Assembly (NCBI GenBank): GCA_028684915.1
Contig: JAQUEZ010000342.1
Span: forward strand, 1-5,617
DNA: 5,617 nt
Direction: 5' to 3'
From: Desulfobulbus sp.
GTDB taxonomy: Bacteria > Desulfobacterota > Desulfobulbia > Desulfobulbales > Desulfobulbaceae
A program made the position numbers and the translations under genes. Under the pieces are notes generated by a model. It saw only the letters and a program-made list of their open reading frames with translations, did not search any database and was not told the DNA's origin. Shown one piece after another: positions 4,935-5,617 of this stretch (position 1 is the first letter of the stretch; each line of letters starts with the position of its first letter).

Positions 4935-5617
4935 TCAAGTTTCAAGGTTGATCTTGCGTACATTGCCCATCTGATATTCGTCACCGATACGGGTTTCACC
5001 AAGACAATAGGAACAGAGTGCTGAAGGCATGGGAAAGCGCAGCTCGCGTCCCTTGACGGTGTCAACATGAACTTTTTCATTATAAATTAGAGTACCGAGC
5101 TCATAGGCCCCCTGGCCGGTCAAACCATTGACGTGCATGATGGTGGCTTTGGGGTTCACCGAATTGACTCGGCTTGCGAACACTTCTCGCTCCGCTTGCG
5201 AGACAATATCGCCCTTAGTGATCACCACGATATCGGCGCTTTTGAGCATCGGACCGATTTTTTTGGGGGTGTTGATACCGCTGAGATTGTCAATGACACA
5301 GACCGCCCCAATTTCCTTGATGTAGGGAGAACAGCGATTGCAAAGCCCCGCCGATTCGCTGATCAGCAAGTCAAACCCCTCCTTCATCCCCCACTGGGAT
5401 ACCTCTTCGATGTTGGAGACAAAATAGTGATCAGGGCACAATGCGCCGGATATCCCTTTACGCACTGGAATGCCCGCCTTCTCATAGAGAAGGTCGTCGT
5501 CGGTGGAGAGGCAGTCAAACTTGACGACGCCAACCTTCACACCTTTCTGCATCAAGGTCGCTGCCGTTTTCAGGATGATCGCCGTTTTGCCAGATGATGG
5601 CGGTCCGGATACGGTTA
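4935..5617 (-). CDS. G3E/SIMIBI-class metal-chaperone-like GTPase (UreG/HypB/CobW type), 5' end cut
   Basis: The visible 226 residues lack only the extreme N-terminus. Numbering from the first visible residue: the P-loop GPPSSGKT is at 4-11; CPDH (60-63) lies where UreG has its CPH nickel motif; ESAG (87-90) is the Walker B glutamate motif that names the G3E family; CNRC (92-95) follows it, as the metal-binding cysteine follows ENVGNLVC in HypB. VVITKGD (130-136) is the (N/T)KxD guanine-specificity loop. A further C201-x2-C204 pair lies near the C-terminus (LCSYCLGETRIGDEY). G3E proteins use GTP hydrolysis to drive metal or cofactor delivery to enzymes (nickel for urease and hydrogenase, cobalamin for mutases). 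It is followed 18 bases on by the ABC-type gene, so both products are probably made together. GTPase class is firm; metal and client enzyme are unknown. Confidence 0.87.
   Translation of the reverse strand, partial: TVSGPPSSGKTAIILKTAATLMQKGVKVGVVKFDCLSTDDDLLYEKAGIPVRKGISGALCPDHYFVSNIEEVSQWGMKEGFDLLISESAGLCNRCSPYIKEIGAVCVIDNLSGINTPKKIGPMLKSADIVVITKGDIVSQAEREVFASRVNSVNPKATIMHVNGLTGQGAYELGTLIYNEKVHVDTVKGRELRFPMPSALCSYCLGETRIGDEYQMGNVRKINLET

Overview
This window looks like bacterial DNA of moderate GC content in which two unrelated blocks, both on the minus strand, flank a gene-poor spacer. The gene style (AGGAG-type ribosome sites, tight minus-strand operons, a metal-handling GTPase) would fit a proteobacterium or a sulfate-reducer-like (Desulfobacterota) genome. 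That placement is inference; no taxonomic marker is present.

Block 1 (1-2929, minus) is a homologous-recombination cassette of the kind carried by plasmids, integrative elements and phages. In transcription order it has a Rad52-like single-strand annealing protein (2231-2929), a PD-(D/E)XK nuclease with a Cas4/AddB-type four-cysteine iron-sulfur signature (1166-2137), a single-stranded-DNA-binding protein (687-1082), a small unrecognised helical protein (385-594) and the first 119 residues of an adenine-type DNA methyltransferase (1-358). Together they would resect, coat and anneal DNA ends, functionally parallel to lambda Red or the exo/bet/ssb set of SXT-type elements but built from different families. 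Hairpins separate several of the genes. The one between the annealing protein and the nuclease looks like a true intrinsic terminator and may act as an attenuator.

The spacer (about 2930-3638) holds a possible 59-residue plus-strand gene (3006-3185) and then about 450 bases with no convincing gene but several inverted repeats. One of these is a long hairpin (3524-3564) that probably terminates Block 2. The edge of the mobile element may lie here, but no attachment site, tRNA or integrase was seen.

Block 2 (3639-5617, minus) is a tight three-gene operon: a G3E/SIMIBI-type GTPase with UreG/HypB-like cysteine and histidine motifs (5' end cut by the window), a soluble ABC-type ATPase with no membrane domain, and an 80-residue zinc-ribbon protein. 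The gaps are 18 and 12 bases and each downstream Shine-Dalgarno sits on or beside the preceding stop codon. I infer a metal-centre or metalloenzyme maturation module. I do not recognise it as a named system, and it is the best candidate here for something undescribed.
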